Below, one piece after another: positions 26,258 to 32,735 of a DNA stretch of 64,000 nucleotides. The DNA comes from an uncultured Bacteroidales bacterium (GTDB lineage: Bacteria > Bacteroidota > Bacteroidia > Bacteroidales > Paludibacteraceae), in the NCBI GenBank assembly GCA_902799705.1, contig CADCBP010000004.1, forward strand, positions 51,504-115,503, written 5' to 3'. The first letter of the stretch is position 1, and each line of letters opens with the position of its first letter. The position numbers and the translations under genes were made by a program. The notes below the pieces were generated by a model. It was not told the DNA's origin. It did no database searches and saw only the letters and a program-made list of their open reading frames with translations.

Positions 26258-26300
26258 GTAGGTTAAAAACGAAAAGTATAATGTTTAATCTTTAAAAAGA

Positions 26301-26558
26301 ATGGCAAGAGTAACACCACCAATGGGGATCAGGAGTATCTCCGGAAAAGTAGGAAACGTATGTTTCAGGACAATGAAAGGAAGCGGGAAAGTGTATATGA
26401 GCGCACTGCCGAGTAAACGAACAACGAAATTGCAGGAGAGTGAGATAGAGGCTCGTGAACGGTTTGCAAAAAGAGCACGATTGGTAAAGGCGATGCGGCA
26501 GGAAGGGTCTAAATTGATGCCAAAGGAACTTTGGAAATTAGCAGAGCAAGCGGTATAG
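26301..26558 (+). CDS. small basic protein, paralogous set
   Basis: 85 aa. GIRSISGKVGNVCFRTMKGS is followed by KVYMSALPSKRTT and EIEARERFAKRARLV. The same order (Ser-Gly start, CFRT-like strand, TGKVY turn, then an Ala/Arg helix with RFAK) is seen at 27549 and 28321, so these form a divergent family of one small fold. Highly basic, so nucleic-acid binding is possible. Probably co-transcribed with 26018 and 26563. Confidence 0.6.
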   Translation: MARVTPPMGIRSISGKVGNVCFRTMKGSGKVYMSALPSKRTTKLQESEIEARERFAKRARLVKAMRQEGSKLMPKELWKLAEQAV

Positions 26559-26562
26559 GCCT

Positions 26563-26718
26563 ATGAGGGAAACGACAATCAAGCGACACTGCAAGATCCG
26601 AAAACGCTACAAGGAACTGTTAGGTACGGATTCGGTCATGAATATCTACTACAGCATAGGCGATGAATTTTGCATGAGTGTGGATAGGGTGCGGCAGATC
26701 ATCGCTATGCGCAAGTAG
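26563..26718 (+). CDS. 51-aa protein with HTH-like end
   Basis: A short frame starting MRETTIKRHCKIRKRY begins 4 bp after the previous stop. The C-terminal SIGDEFCMSVDRVRQIIAMRK has the look of the second half of a sigma-like helix-turn-helix. The tight spacing and the clean frame support a real gene; too short for a firm family call. Confidence 0.5.
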   Translation: MRETTIKRHCKIRKRYKELLGTDSVMNIYYSIGDEFCMSVDRVRQIIAMRK

Positions 26719-26773
26719 AAAAAACGTAAAAAAATGAGGGGTTTTATGTGCGATTGGTGAAAATCACTAACAC

Positions 26774-26799
26774 TTTCGTGCCAAAACCCCTTATCTTTG
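26774..26799 (+). promoter_or_regulatory. likely promoter of the 26896 gene
   Basis: TATCTTTG at 26792-26799 is a good -7 box; the nearest -33-like TTTC (26774) is closer than usual. The leader is about 90 nt. Confidence 0.5.
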
Positions 26800-26895
26800 C
26801 ATCGTTTTTCGAGAAGAGATAATCGAAAACGCGTTTTTACACAAGCGAATTAACCCACTCAACAATCATAAATCATCAATTTGACAACGTCAACA

Positions 26896-27240
26896 ATGTA
26901 TTTGAAATTTGTAAGACATAATCATCTCAGCGGTAATATTAGCCGCGGAAGCCTCTATAGCGTTCACTTCGAGCCCAACGAAAAGGGCGGGTATAATGAA
27001 CACCGAACTCTCATCAGCGACGCGTATGAGGTTGATTCCGAGGTGAATTATCCGCCAGCGCTGATTTACGAAGCCGAGGTACGGCGCACGAATGGCCACA
27101 TGCGTCTGTCCTTCGGCAGAGGCAACCGGCAATCTTTGCTGCACCTTATTGATCGCGATGCGCGCGAGCAGTTCTTTGCTGAACTTCTTGACGCCCTCCG
27201 CCATCACGAAGATGTGCGGATTGAAGTCGCGCAGGTTTAA
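26896..27240 (+). CDS. small protein of unknown function
   Basis: 114 aa from ATG 26896 (a TTG at 26881 extends it by five residues). Beta-rich first half (YLKFVRHNHLSGNISRGSLY), then a helix with DAREQFFAELLDALRHH. No family recognised. Its GC content and codon use look higher than those of the neighbouring genes. It is followed by a structured element. Confidence 0.55.
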   Translation: MYLKFVRHNHLSGNISRGSLYSVHFEPNEKGGYNEHRTLISDAYEVDSEVNYPPALIYEAEVRRTNGHMRLSFGRGNRQSLLHLIDRDAREQFFAELLDALRHHEDVRIEVAQV

Positions 27241-27295
27241 CCTTTAAATTAACTAAACGTTCACCCGTGATCTTTGAAAAGTAAATCGAAAATGC

Positions 27296-27419
27296 GCAGC
27301 CTACCGAGCTTGATAACTCTCGAGCCCGAGAACCTGAATGTCGGTCAGTAAGTAAACTTCCTTCCTCCATCCATGCTCTCTGTCTCAATCGACTACCTTG
27401 ACAGTCGTCGACTGGCTGC
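27296..27419. repeat. structured element (family E), intergenic copy
   Basis: Outer stem GCAGCC (27296-27301) with GGCTGC (27414-27419), 124 nt overall. First hairpin CTCG-AGCC-CGAG (27319-27330), last hairpin CGACT/AGTCG (27390-27407). Flanks AAAATGCG and TTACAAAAAT, then ATCCC-TTT-GGGAT. It fills the 27241-27548 gap. Confidence 0.75.
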
Positions 27420-27548
27420 TTACAAAAATATCCCTTTGGGATAGAAAATAATGAAAATCTATGCAGTGCACAGCAAATATTTTGGAATTTTTGATTTACA
27501 AAGTAGAACTTCCGGAAAACTAAATTAACAATCTAAACTTTAATAACA

Positions 27549-27890
27549 ATGGCAGAAATCAAACCGATGGCTCTTATCGAGAGCATGAAGAAAAAAGTGT
27601 GCGAACACAGCGATGTTTACTTCCGTACCAACAAGCGCACCGGAAAAGTGACGACCGGCAAGTTATGCAACCCCTCCACGAAGGAGCCGAGTGCTGCGCA
27701 GATTGCGGCGAAAGCGCGTTTCACGAAGGTGCAAGCGGCTGTTCGCGAGATTTTGGCCGGCACAAGCGAGCAAAAGACCGCATTAGTAGCCGGATACAAG
27801 TCGCAGACCAAGTATGGTTCGCTATTCGGTTATGCGATGCACAAGCTCAACGACCAGTACGACGAAAACGGCGATAAAATAGGAGGTTAA
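27549..27890 (+). CDS. small basic protein, paralogous set
   Basis: 113 aa. SDVYFRTNKRTGKVTTGKLC and AAQIAAKARFTKVQAAVREIL repeat the pattern of 26301 and 28321, with an added C-terminal segment (YGSLFGYAMHKLNDQY). Function unknown. It is followed by a 57-aa lipoprotein gene after 1 bp, so the two are one unit. Confidence 0.6.
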   Translation: MAEIKPMALIESMKKKVCEHSDVYFRTNKRTGKVTTGKLCNPSTKEPSAAQIAAKARFTKVQAAVREILAGTSEQKTALVAGYKSQTKYGSLFGYAMHKLNDQYDENGDKIGG

Positions 27891-27891
27891 A

Positions 27892-28065
27892 ATGAGAAAG
27901 ATTTTGATTGTAAGTATCATAGGTGTCCTAGGGGCGCTTGTGTTTGAAGCGTGCAATGTGACGCGAACGATCACCACCCGAAGCGAGGCATGGCAGAAAG
28001 GCGACACATCTGTCGTAATCCAGAGCAAGACGATCGAGACGTATGATGCGTCGAAGAAACTCTGA
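27892..28065 (+). CDS. small putative lipoprotein
   Basis: 57 aa starting MRKILIVSIIGVLGALVFEAC: a positive start, a hydrophobic core and a Cys at residue 21 as a loose Bacteroidota lipobox (FEAC). The short mature part is rich in Thr and Ser (TRTITTRSEAW). Its start lies 1 bp after the previous stop, with a GGAGG site at 27882-27886. Confidence 0.6.
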   Translation: MRKILIVSIIGVLGALVFEACNVTRTITTRSEAWQKGDTSVVIQSKTIETYDASKKL

Positions 28066-28086
28066 TTTTGAAAGTAAACGAAAATG

Positions 28087-28205
28087 CGGCAGGACGGCTA
28101 CTGATGTAGCCTAATGGGCACCGGCTTTTGCTCTCTTGCGAGCAAGCTCCCAGAGGACAAAAACCAATACCCATTCCGCCCGACTTCAATAAGTCGTCCG
28201 TCTGC
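28087..28205. repeat. structured element (family E), clearest fold
   Basis: Outer stem GGCAG (28087-28091) with CTGCC (28201-28205). Inside: hairpin 1 GGCTAC-TGAT-GTAGCC (28095-28110); arm 2 AATGGG/CCCATT (28112-28117 with 28169-28174) enclosing TTGCTC/GAGCAA; hairpin 3 CGACTT-CAAT-AAGTCG (28180-28195). This is a four-way, cloverleaf-like junction of 119 nt. Flanks AAAATGC and TTACAAAAAT. No gene in 28066-28320. Confidence 0.8.
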
Positions 28206-28320
28206 CTTACAAAAATAATAAAAAATAAGAAAAATATTTTAAAGTTACTAGGGGACTAAGTACCAAGTACTATCCGCATTTTCGATTTAAAATTATTAAC
28301 CATTAAACCAAATTTTAACT

Positions 28321-28704
28321 ATGGCAAAAGTAAACTGGAGTGCCGGTATCGACAGCGTATCCGGAGCACTCGCAAAACCGAGCAAGAGCGGTCATCACTC
28401 TTGTGCCAAAATGCTCCTGGGCACGCACCGCGTTGCGGCTACCACGAGCAAAGATTGTAACCGCGTGTATATCCGCCGCAAGGTGGAGCGCTCGACGGAA
28501 GTGACAGTCAAGGAACTGAAGGCTCGTTCCCGTTTCGCAGAGGTAGGCAGAGCCGTTCGCCTGCGTGCCAAAGACCTCATGCAGATCAATGCCGACCAGG
28601 CGGCGTTCCTCGCGCAACGCGACACGGCAGGTGGTTGCCAGACCATGAAGGCCTACTTGTGGAAAGTATGCGGCGAAGCGTACGACGAGCAGCACGGAGC
28701 GTAA
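28321..28704 (+). CDS. small basic protein, paralogous set
   Basis: 127 aa. WSAGIDSVSGALAKPSKSG, then NRVYIRRKVERST and ELKARSRFAEVGRAVRLRAK, the same ordered pattern as 26301 and 27549. Function unknown. GC-rich compared with the polysaccharide genes. It lies between two structured elements. Confidence 0.6.
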   Translation: MAKVNWSAGIDSVSGALAKPSKSGHHSCAKMLLGTHRVAATTSKDCNRVYIRRKVERSTEVTVKELKARSRFAEVGRAVRLRAKDLMQINADQAAFLAQRDTAGGCQTMKAYLWKVCGEAYDEQHGA

Positions 28705-28705
28705 T

Positions 28706-28792
28706 GCAGCGGAGCTGCAATGATGAATTGAGCGCGACTACGTCGCTCAATGATGAATTGATGGAAAGGGAGACCCTTCGGGGCCGCCCTTT
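28706..28792. repeat. hairpin repeat block (family F)
   Basis: Three small hairpins in a row: GCAGC-GGA-GCTGC (28706-28718), GCGAC-TAC-GTCGC in an AATTGAG...GCTCAATGATG frame (around 28731-28754), and AAAGGG/CCCTTT (28765-28792). About 26 bp around the second are identical to 32610-32635. Confidence 0.7.
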
Positions 28793-28813
28793 CTCTTGTG
28801 TAATCAAAAATGC

Positions 28814-28946
28814 GCATTTACGTCCGCTAAGCCTACGGCCTACGCGACCAGGAGCGTAATCTTCCACAAGCGCTCGCAAGCAAGCTTGCAGCGCTCGTAA
28901 AAGCCTACACTCCCAACTCGCTGCTTAATAGCAGCACGTTGAATGC
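28814..28946. repeat. structured element (family E), intergenic copy
   Basis: Outer stem GCATT (28814-28818) with AATGC (28942-28946). Arms: TACGC/GCGTA (28841-28858), a long arm AGCGCT-GCAAGC with GCTTGC-AGCGCT (28869-28895), and CTGCT-TAAT-AGCAG (28921-28934). It is clearly homologous in sequence to the copy inside the gene at 37127. The right flank TTACAAAAATGCG is followed by a mini hairpin GGATT/AATCC and a second TTACAAAAAA. Confidence 0.78.
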
Positions 28947-29084
28947 TTACAAAAATGCGGATTTGCAATCCTTACAAAAAATAACAAAAATAAAATGGGT
29001 ATTTAAATGTTATTTTTCTATCAAATATAAACACCCAAAGGGCATTTTTCGGAGGTCTCTTTTTTTTGTAATTATACAAAAATA

Positions 29085-29116
29085 TTTGCGTATATCAAAA
29101 AAAAGCAGTAATTTTG
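29085..29116 (+). promoter_or_regulatory. wecB promoter
   Basis: TTTG (29085-29088), 20 bp, TAATTTTG (29109-29116), 24 bp before the chosen start. Confidence 0.7.
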
Positions 29117-29139
29117 TAGCGGATTTTATGTGTGTGTAT

Positions 29140-30318
29140 ATGAAGAAAACAATATTACTGGTATTCGGAACACGGCCAGAGGCGATAAAGATGGCGCCGC
29201 TGGTAAAGAAGTTACAGAGCGAACCGGATCAATTCAAGACGGTAGTGTGCGTCACAGCGCAGCATCGGCAGATGTTGGATCAAGTGTTGCATATATTCGA
29301 CATCATGCCGGATTATGATTTGGACATCATGAAACCCAACCAAGATCTGTATGATGTCACCTCTCGCGTGCTTCTCGGTATGCGCGATGTGTTGAAAGAG
29401 GTACAACCGGACGTGGTGCTGGTTCATGGCGATACGACGACGAGCACAGCTGCGGCTTTGGCAGCATTTTACCAGCAGATACCTGTCGGGCATGTGGAGG
29501 CCGGACTACGTACGCATAATATCTATAGTCCATGGCCGGAGGAGATGAACCGGCAGATGACAGGACGTATAGCAACCTACCATTTTGCACCGACGCCTCT
29601 TGCGAAACAGAACTTGTTGCACGAGAATGTAGCAGAGAACCAAATCATCGTTACCGGCAATACCGTCATCGATGCGCTGTATATGGTAGTCGATAAGATC
29701 AAGAATAATACAGGTCTACAATCAGAGCTTAACAATGTGTTGAAAGATGCCGGTTACGATACTGCACGTTTGGATGGCATTCGCCGTTTGGTGCTGATTA
29801 CCGGGCATAGAAGGGAGAATTTCGGCGATGGATTCATATCAATGTGTACGGCTATCCGCGATTTAGCTACTAAGTATCCCGAGGTCGATTTCGTCTATCC
29901 AATGCACTTGAATCCGAATGTCCGCAAACCGATACACGAAGTTTTCGGAGACATTGATCCTGTACACCATACACCCTACACTAAACACAATCTATTTCTA
30001 ATAGATCCATTAGAATACCTCAGTTTTGTTTATCTTATGGAGAAGAGCACGATCGTCCTTACTGACTCAGGCGGCATCCAAGAGGAAGCTCCCGGATTGG
30101 GCAAGCCGGTGCTCGTAATGCGCGATACAACCGAACGTCCAGAGGCGTTGGAATCAGGAACCGTCCATCTGGTAGGCACAAATTACGATAAGATAGTGGG
30201 AGAGGTTAGTACGTTGCTGGATGATGCGGCGGCATATCAGAAGATGAGCCAGGCAGTTAATCCATACGGAGACGGGAAGGCATGTGAGAGAATAGCCGCG
30301 TTCCACAAAAATATGTAA
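29140..30318 (+). CDS. wecB: UDP-N-acetylglucosamine 2-epimerase (non-hydrolysing)
   Basis: Makes UDP-ManNAc from UDP-GlcNAc. 392 aa from ATG 29140, chosen because longer starts (28939, 29128) lie in or at the promoter. GTRPEAIKMAPLVKK, VHGDTTTSTAAALAAF, HVEAGLRT, ITGHRRENFG and SGGIQEEAPGLGKPV are all in place, covering the UDP site and catalytic residues. It has no repeat insert, unlike the paralogue at 39486. It starts a new transcription unit that continues with the GT32 gene. Confidence 0.92.
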   Translation: MKKTILLVFGTRPEAIKMAPLVKKLQSEPDQFKTVVCVTAQHRQMLDQVLHIFDIMPDYDLDIMKPNQDLYDVTSRVLLGMRDVLKEVQPDVVLVHGDTTTSTAAALAAFYQQIPVGHVEAGLRTHNIYSPWPEEMNRQMTGRIATYHFAPTPLAKQNLLHENVAENQIIVTGNTVIDALYMVVDKIKNNTGLQSELNNVLKDAGYDTARLDGIRRLVLITGHRRENFGDGFISMCTAIRDLATKYPEVDFVYPMHLNPNVRKPIHEVFGDIDPVHHTPYTKHNLFLIDPLEYLSFVYLMEKSTIVLTDSGGIQEEAPGLGKPVLVMRDTTERPEALESGTVHLVGTNYDKIVGEVSTLLDDAAAYQKMSQAVNPYGDGKACERIAAFHKNM

Positions 30319-30323
30319 AAAAT

Positions 30324-31076
30324 ATGAGTCGAATTCCTAAAATTATTCATTATTGTTGGTTTGGTGGTAAAGAAATGCCGGAACTAGCTGTCAAATGCAT
30401 CGAGAGTTGGAAGAAGTACTTGCCGGAGTACGAATTGCGGCTATGGAACGAAGAGACCTTTGATCTCGATATGTATCCGTATGCGCGGGAAGCGTATGAT
30501 AACCGCAAGTTTGCGTTTGTGACGGATGTGGTTCGCCTCTGGGCATTGGAGAAGTTCGGAGGTGTCTATATGGATACGGACGTGGAGATACTGCGACCGT
30601 TAGGAGAATTGATGGATTTGCCGGCCTTTACAGGCTATGAAGCCAGTATGGCGAATGCACCGGTTACGGGTCTTATGGCATCCGCTCCGCATGGGCTGTG
30701 GGTGAAAGAGCAATTGGCGTACTATGAAGGCAAGCATTTCGTGAAGCCGGACGGGACTTTAGATATGACACCTAACACGAAGCCAATAGCCGATATTATG
30801 GTAGCAGGCGGATTTGTGATTAATGGAAGATATCAGGTGTATAAGAACGATATGCATGTGTTTCCTGTTGATTATTTCTGTCCGTTGACAAGTACAAGGG
30901 TGCTGAAGATAACGAAGAATACCTATTGTATTCACCATTTTGCCGGCAGTTGGGTAGAAAAGACGAGAGGGCAGATTATCAAAACCTGGATACGCGATCA
31001 TATCTTAGGAAGGAAACTGACGGATAAGATAGTCCAAATTAAACGGAGGATAAAGAGTGAAAGAGTGAAAGAATGA
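30324..31076 (+). CDS. GT32-type glycosyltransferase (DXD sugar-binding)
   Basis: 250-aa retaining glycosyltransferase of the capsular/OCH1-like group. PKIIHYCWFGGKEMP at the start, FVTDVVRLWALEKFGGVYMD and the DXD site DTD near residue 92; HHFAGSW near the end. The last residues (SERVKE) and the stop codon come from a GTGAAAGA word repeat that continues for 80 bp after the gene. Confidence 0.85.
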   Translation: MSRIPKIIHYCWFGGKEMPELAVKCIESWKKYLPEYELRLWNEETFDLDMYPYAREAYDNRKFAFVTDVVRLWALEKFGGVYMDTDVEILRPLGELMDLPAFTGYEASMANAPVTGLMASAPHGLWVKEQLAYYEGKHFVKPDGTLDMTPNTKPIADIMVAGGFVINGRYQVYKNDMHVFPVDYFCPLTSTRVLKITKNTYCIHHFAGSWVEKTRGQIIKTWIRDHILGRKLTDKIVQIKRRIKSERVKE

Positions 31077-31156
31077 AAGAGTGAAGGAGTGAAGGAGTGA
31101 AAGAGTGAAAGAGTGAAAGAATGAAAGAGTGAAGGAGTGAAAGAATGAAAGAGTTA
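31054..31156 (+). repeat. GTGAAAGA word repeat
   Basis: About twelve units of GTGAAAGA, ATGAAAGA and GTGAAGGA begin inside the 3' end of the GT32 gene. The same array type recurs at 37068, 40797 and 54418, and a relative lies in the metK coding region. Confidence 0.9.
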
Positions 31157-31266
31157 AAGACGCGGGGCTAAAAGACCCGCGCACAGAACAAAGAGGGATA
31201 TTAGTCAAAAATTATCAAAAATTGTCCAAGAATTATTAAAGTCAGAAGCAAATTGAAAGGCGAGAG

Positions 31267-32364
31267 GTGAGGCGGTTTTTGCGGATGATAGGAATGTGGG
31301 TGGCGGTGACAGTAGTGCTACTCGGCGGAGCGGAATGGATAGCAGAGTCCATTCCGAATTCGTATGTATATAAGCGCGAGTATATGGAGACGCACGGGGG
31401 TGAGATAAAGACCCTGATTTTGGGTTCATCCAATGCGTATGACGGACTCAATCCTTCGGAGTTGCCGGCGGCGTTTAATCTGGCGAACAGCAGTCAGACA
31501 CTTGAGGATGATTATCGGTTGTTAGCGAAGTATATAGACGGCATGGATTCGCTGGAGACCGTGATACTCGGATTGGGGTATCATAGTTTGGGAGAGGCGC
31601 AGGAGACGCACAGGAGAACATACTACACGATCTATATGGATCTTTATCCGCGATGGCCAATCAGTAAGAACAGTTTTGAGGTGTTTAATCTTGAACTGCT
31701 GACGAAGAAGATCATCAAGTATGCGGCGTCGCGGGACGTGACGCGATGCGACAGTCTGGGGCAGCGGTTAGGGCATACCCGGGAGGCAGCGGAGAATGGA
31801 GATGAGTTTTGGAATAAGGATGTCGAATCGTTGATTGCCAACGATCGATGGGAGAGTAACAAAAACATACAAAACACGGCCTACGCCGATATAAACAAAG
31901 AAAACAAAAATGCGGAATCGACAGTCGCAGAGCGCGACTTACGCGTAACTACCAACCAACCTGCTCGTGAGCAAGCTCCCGGACCGGATGCTTGCGAGTT
32001 CCGCACCGCAGGTACTGGTATCCAGTCCCCGCAGGATTTCTTACAAAAATGCGTCGTACCTCCTTACGAAAATGACAAAAATAATGCCAATGCTATGTTA
32101 GAGAGAATGGCAGATCTCTGTCAAGCGCGGGGAGTGAAGATGGTGGTGGTGCAGATGCCGGTGATGAAGGCATATAAAGAGGCGCTGCCGAAGGAGCAGG
32201 TCGCGGTGCAGGATAGCGTATTGCGGGCGTTGGAAGGGAAGGCGGTTTGTATCGATGCTTCGGAATGGGAGATACCCGCGGACGGGTGGTATAACGCAAC
32301 GCATCTGACAAGAGAGGCATCATCGGAATTTACCAAGAAGCTGAGAGAAGTTTTTTATAAGTGA
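31267..32364 (+). CDS. SGNH-like secreted/membrane-anchored protein with family E insert
   Basis: 365 aa from GTG 31267; ATG at 31285 is an alternative. One N-terminal membrane anchor (MWVAVTVVLLGGAEWIAE) and then a hydrolase-like domain with LILGSSNAYDG and a C-terminal DGWYNATHLT resembling the DxxH of SGNH/AlgX/DltD-like O-acetyl-transfer proteins. Residues about 198-277 are an insertion encoded by an A-rich leader (CGGCCTACGCCG hairpin) plus a full structured element; after it the domain resumes with MLERMADLCQARGVKMVVVQMP. Likely role: acylation of the exported polysaccharide (inferred). Confidence 0.65.
   Translation: MRRFLRMIGMWVAVTVVLLGGAEWIAESIPNSYVYKREYMETHGGEIKTLILGSSNAYDGLNPSELPAAFNLANSSQTLEDDYRLLAKYIDGMDSLETVILGLGYHSLGEAQETHRRTYYTIYMDLYPRWPISKNSFEVFNLELLTKKIIKYAASRDVTRCDSLGQRLGHTREAAENGDEFWNKDVESLIANDRWESNKNIQNTAYADINKENKNAESTVAERDLRVTTNQPAREQAPGPDACEFRTAGTGIQSPQDFLQKCVVPPYENDKNNANAMLERMADLCQARGVKMVVVQMPVMKAYKEALPKEQVAVQDSVLRALEGKAVCIDASEWEIPADGWYNATHLTREASSEFTKKLREVFYK
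31915..32039. repeat. structured element (family E) inside a coding region
   Basis: Outer stem GAATC (31915-31919) with GATTT (32035-32039, one G-T pair), 125 nt. Hairpins AGTCGC/GCGACT (31923-31939), TGCTC-GT-GAGCA (31962-31973), ACTGG-TAT-CCAGT (32014-32026). Flanks AAAAATGCG and CTTACAAAAATGCG. It is translated in frame without a stop. Confidence 0.78.
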
Positions 32365-32539
32365 TAGCATTTCCGGTTAATTAATTTTAATTTCCCGGTG
32401 CCCAATATCCGCTAATCATTACATCCAACTCATAGTTGTCCGTCCGCCTTACAAAAACACGCTAACGCTCACAAAAATGTCCTCTTTTTTGCTATAGAAC
32501 AATAAATTCTAATTTATTCAGCGAAAAATCAGCCTAAAA

Positions 32540-32571
32540 TTTGCGTATATGCAATTTTTGTAGTACCTTTG
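32540..32571 (+). promoter_or_regulatory. promoter of the 32736 gene
   Basis: TTTG (32540-32543), 20 bp, TACCTTTG (32564-32571). Upstream (32395-32480) is what looks like the right half of a family E element ending CCTTACAAAAACACG, with a mini hairpin. No gene in 32365-32735. Confidence 0.7.
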
Positions 32572-32607
32572 CAGGCCGAATTATGTTTTAGAATAAAACA
32601 TGGTGGA

Positions 32608-32735
32608 ATGAGCGCGACTACGTCGCTCAATGATGGAATGATGGAATGATGGATTGATGAAATGATGGATTGATGCCTACGGCACGTGTAGTGCGGCAGA
32701 GCCGCGTCACCATTAATCAATTAGCAATATAATTA
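32608..32735. repeat. family F hairpins and GATGGAAT word repeat
   Basis: A GCGAC-TAC-GTCGC hairpin with the same 26 bp as at 28729-28754 is followed by six TGATGGAAT words, GCGGC-AGA-GCCGC, and the CACCATTAATCAA / TAGCAATA end shared with 18867. It forms most of the leader of the next gene. Confidence 0.75.

Noticed and set aside
28087-28205. Structured elements as standard integron attC sites
   Set aside because: The conserved RYYYAAC/GTTRRRY core sites are not visible and no integron integrase is in the window; kept only as an analogy.
31054-31156. Regular 8-nt arrays as a CRISPR array
   Set aside because: Units are 8 nt with no spacers and no cas genes nearby.
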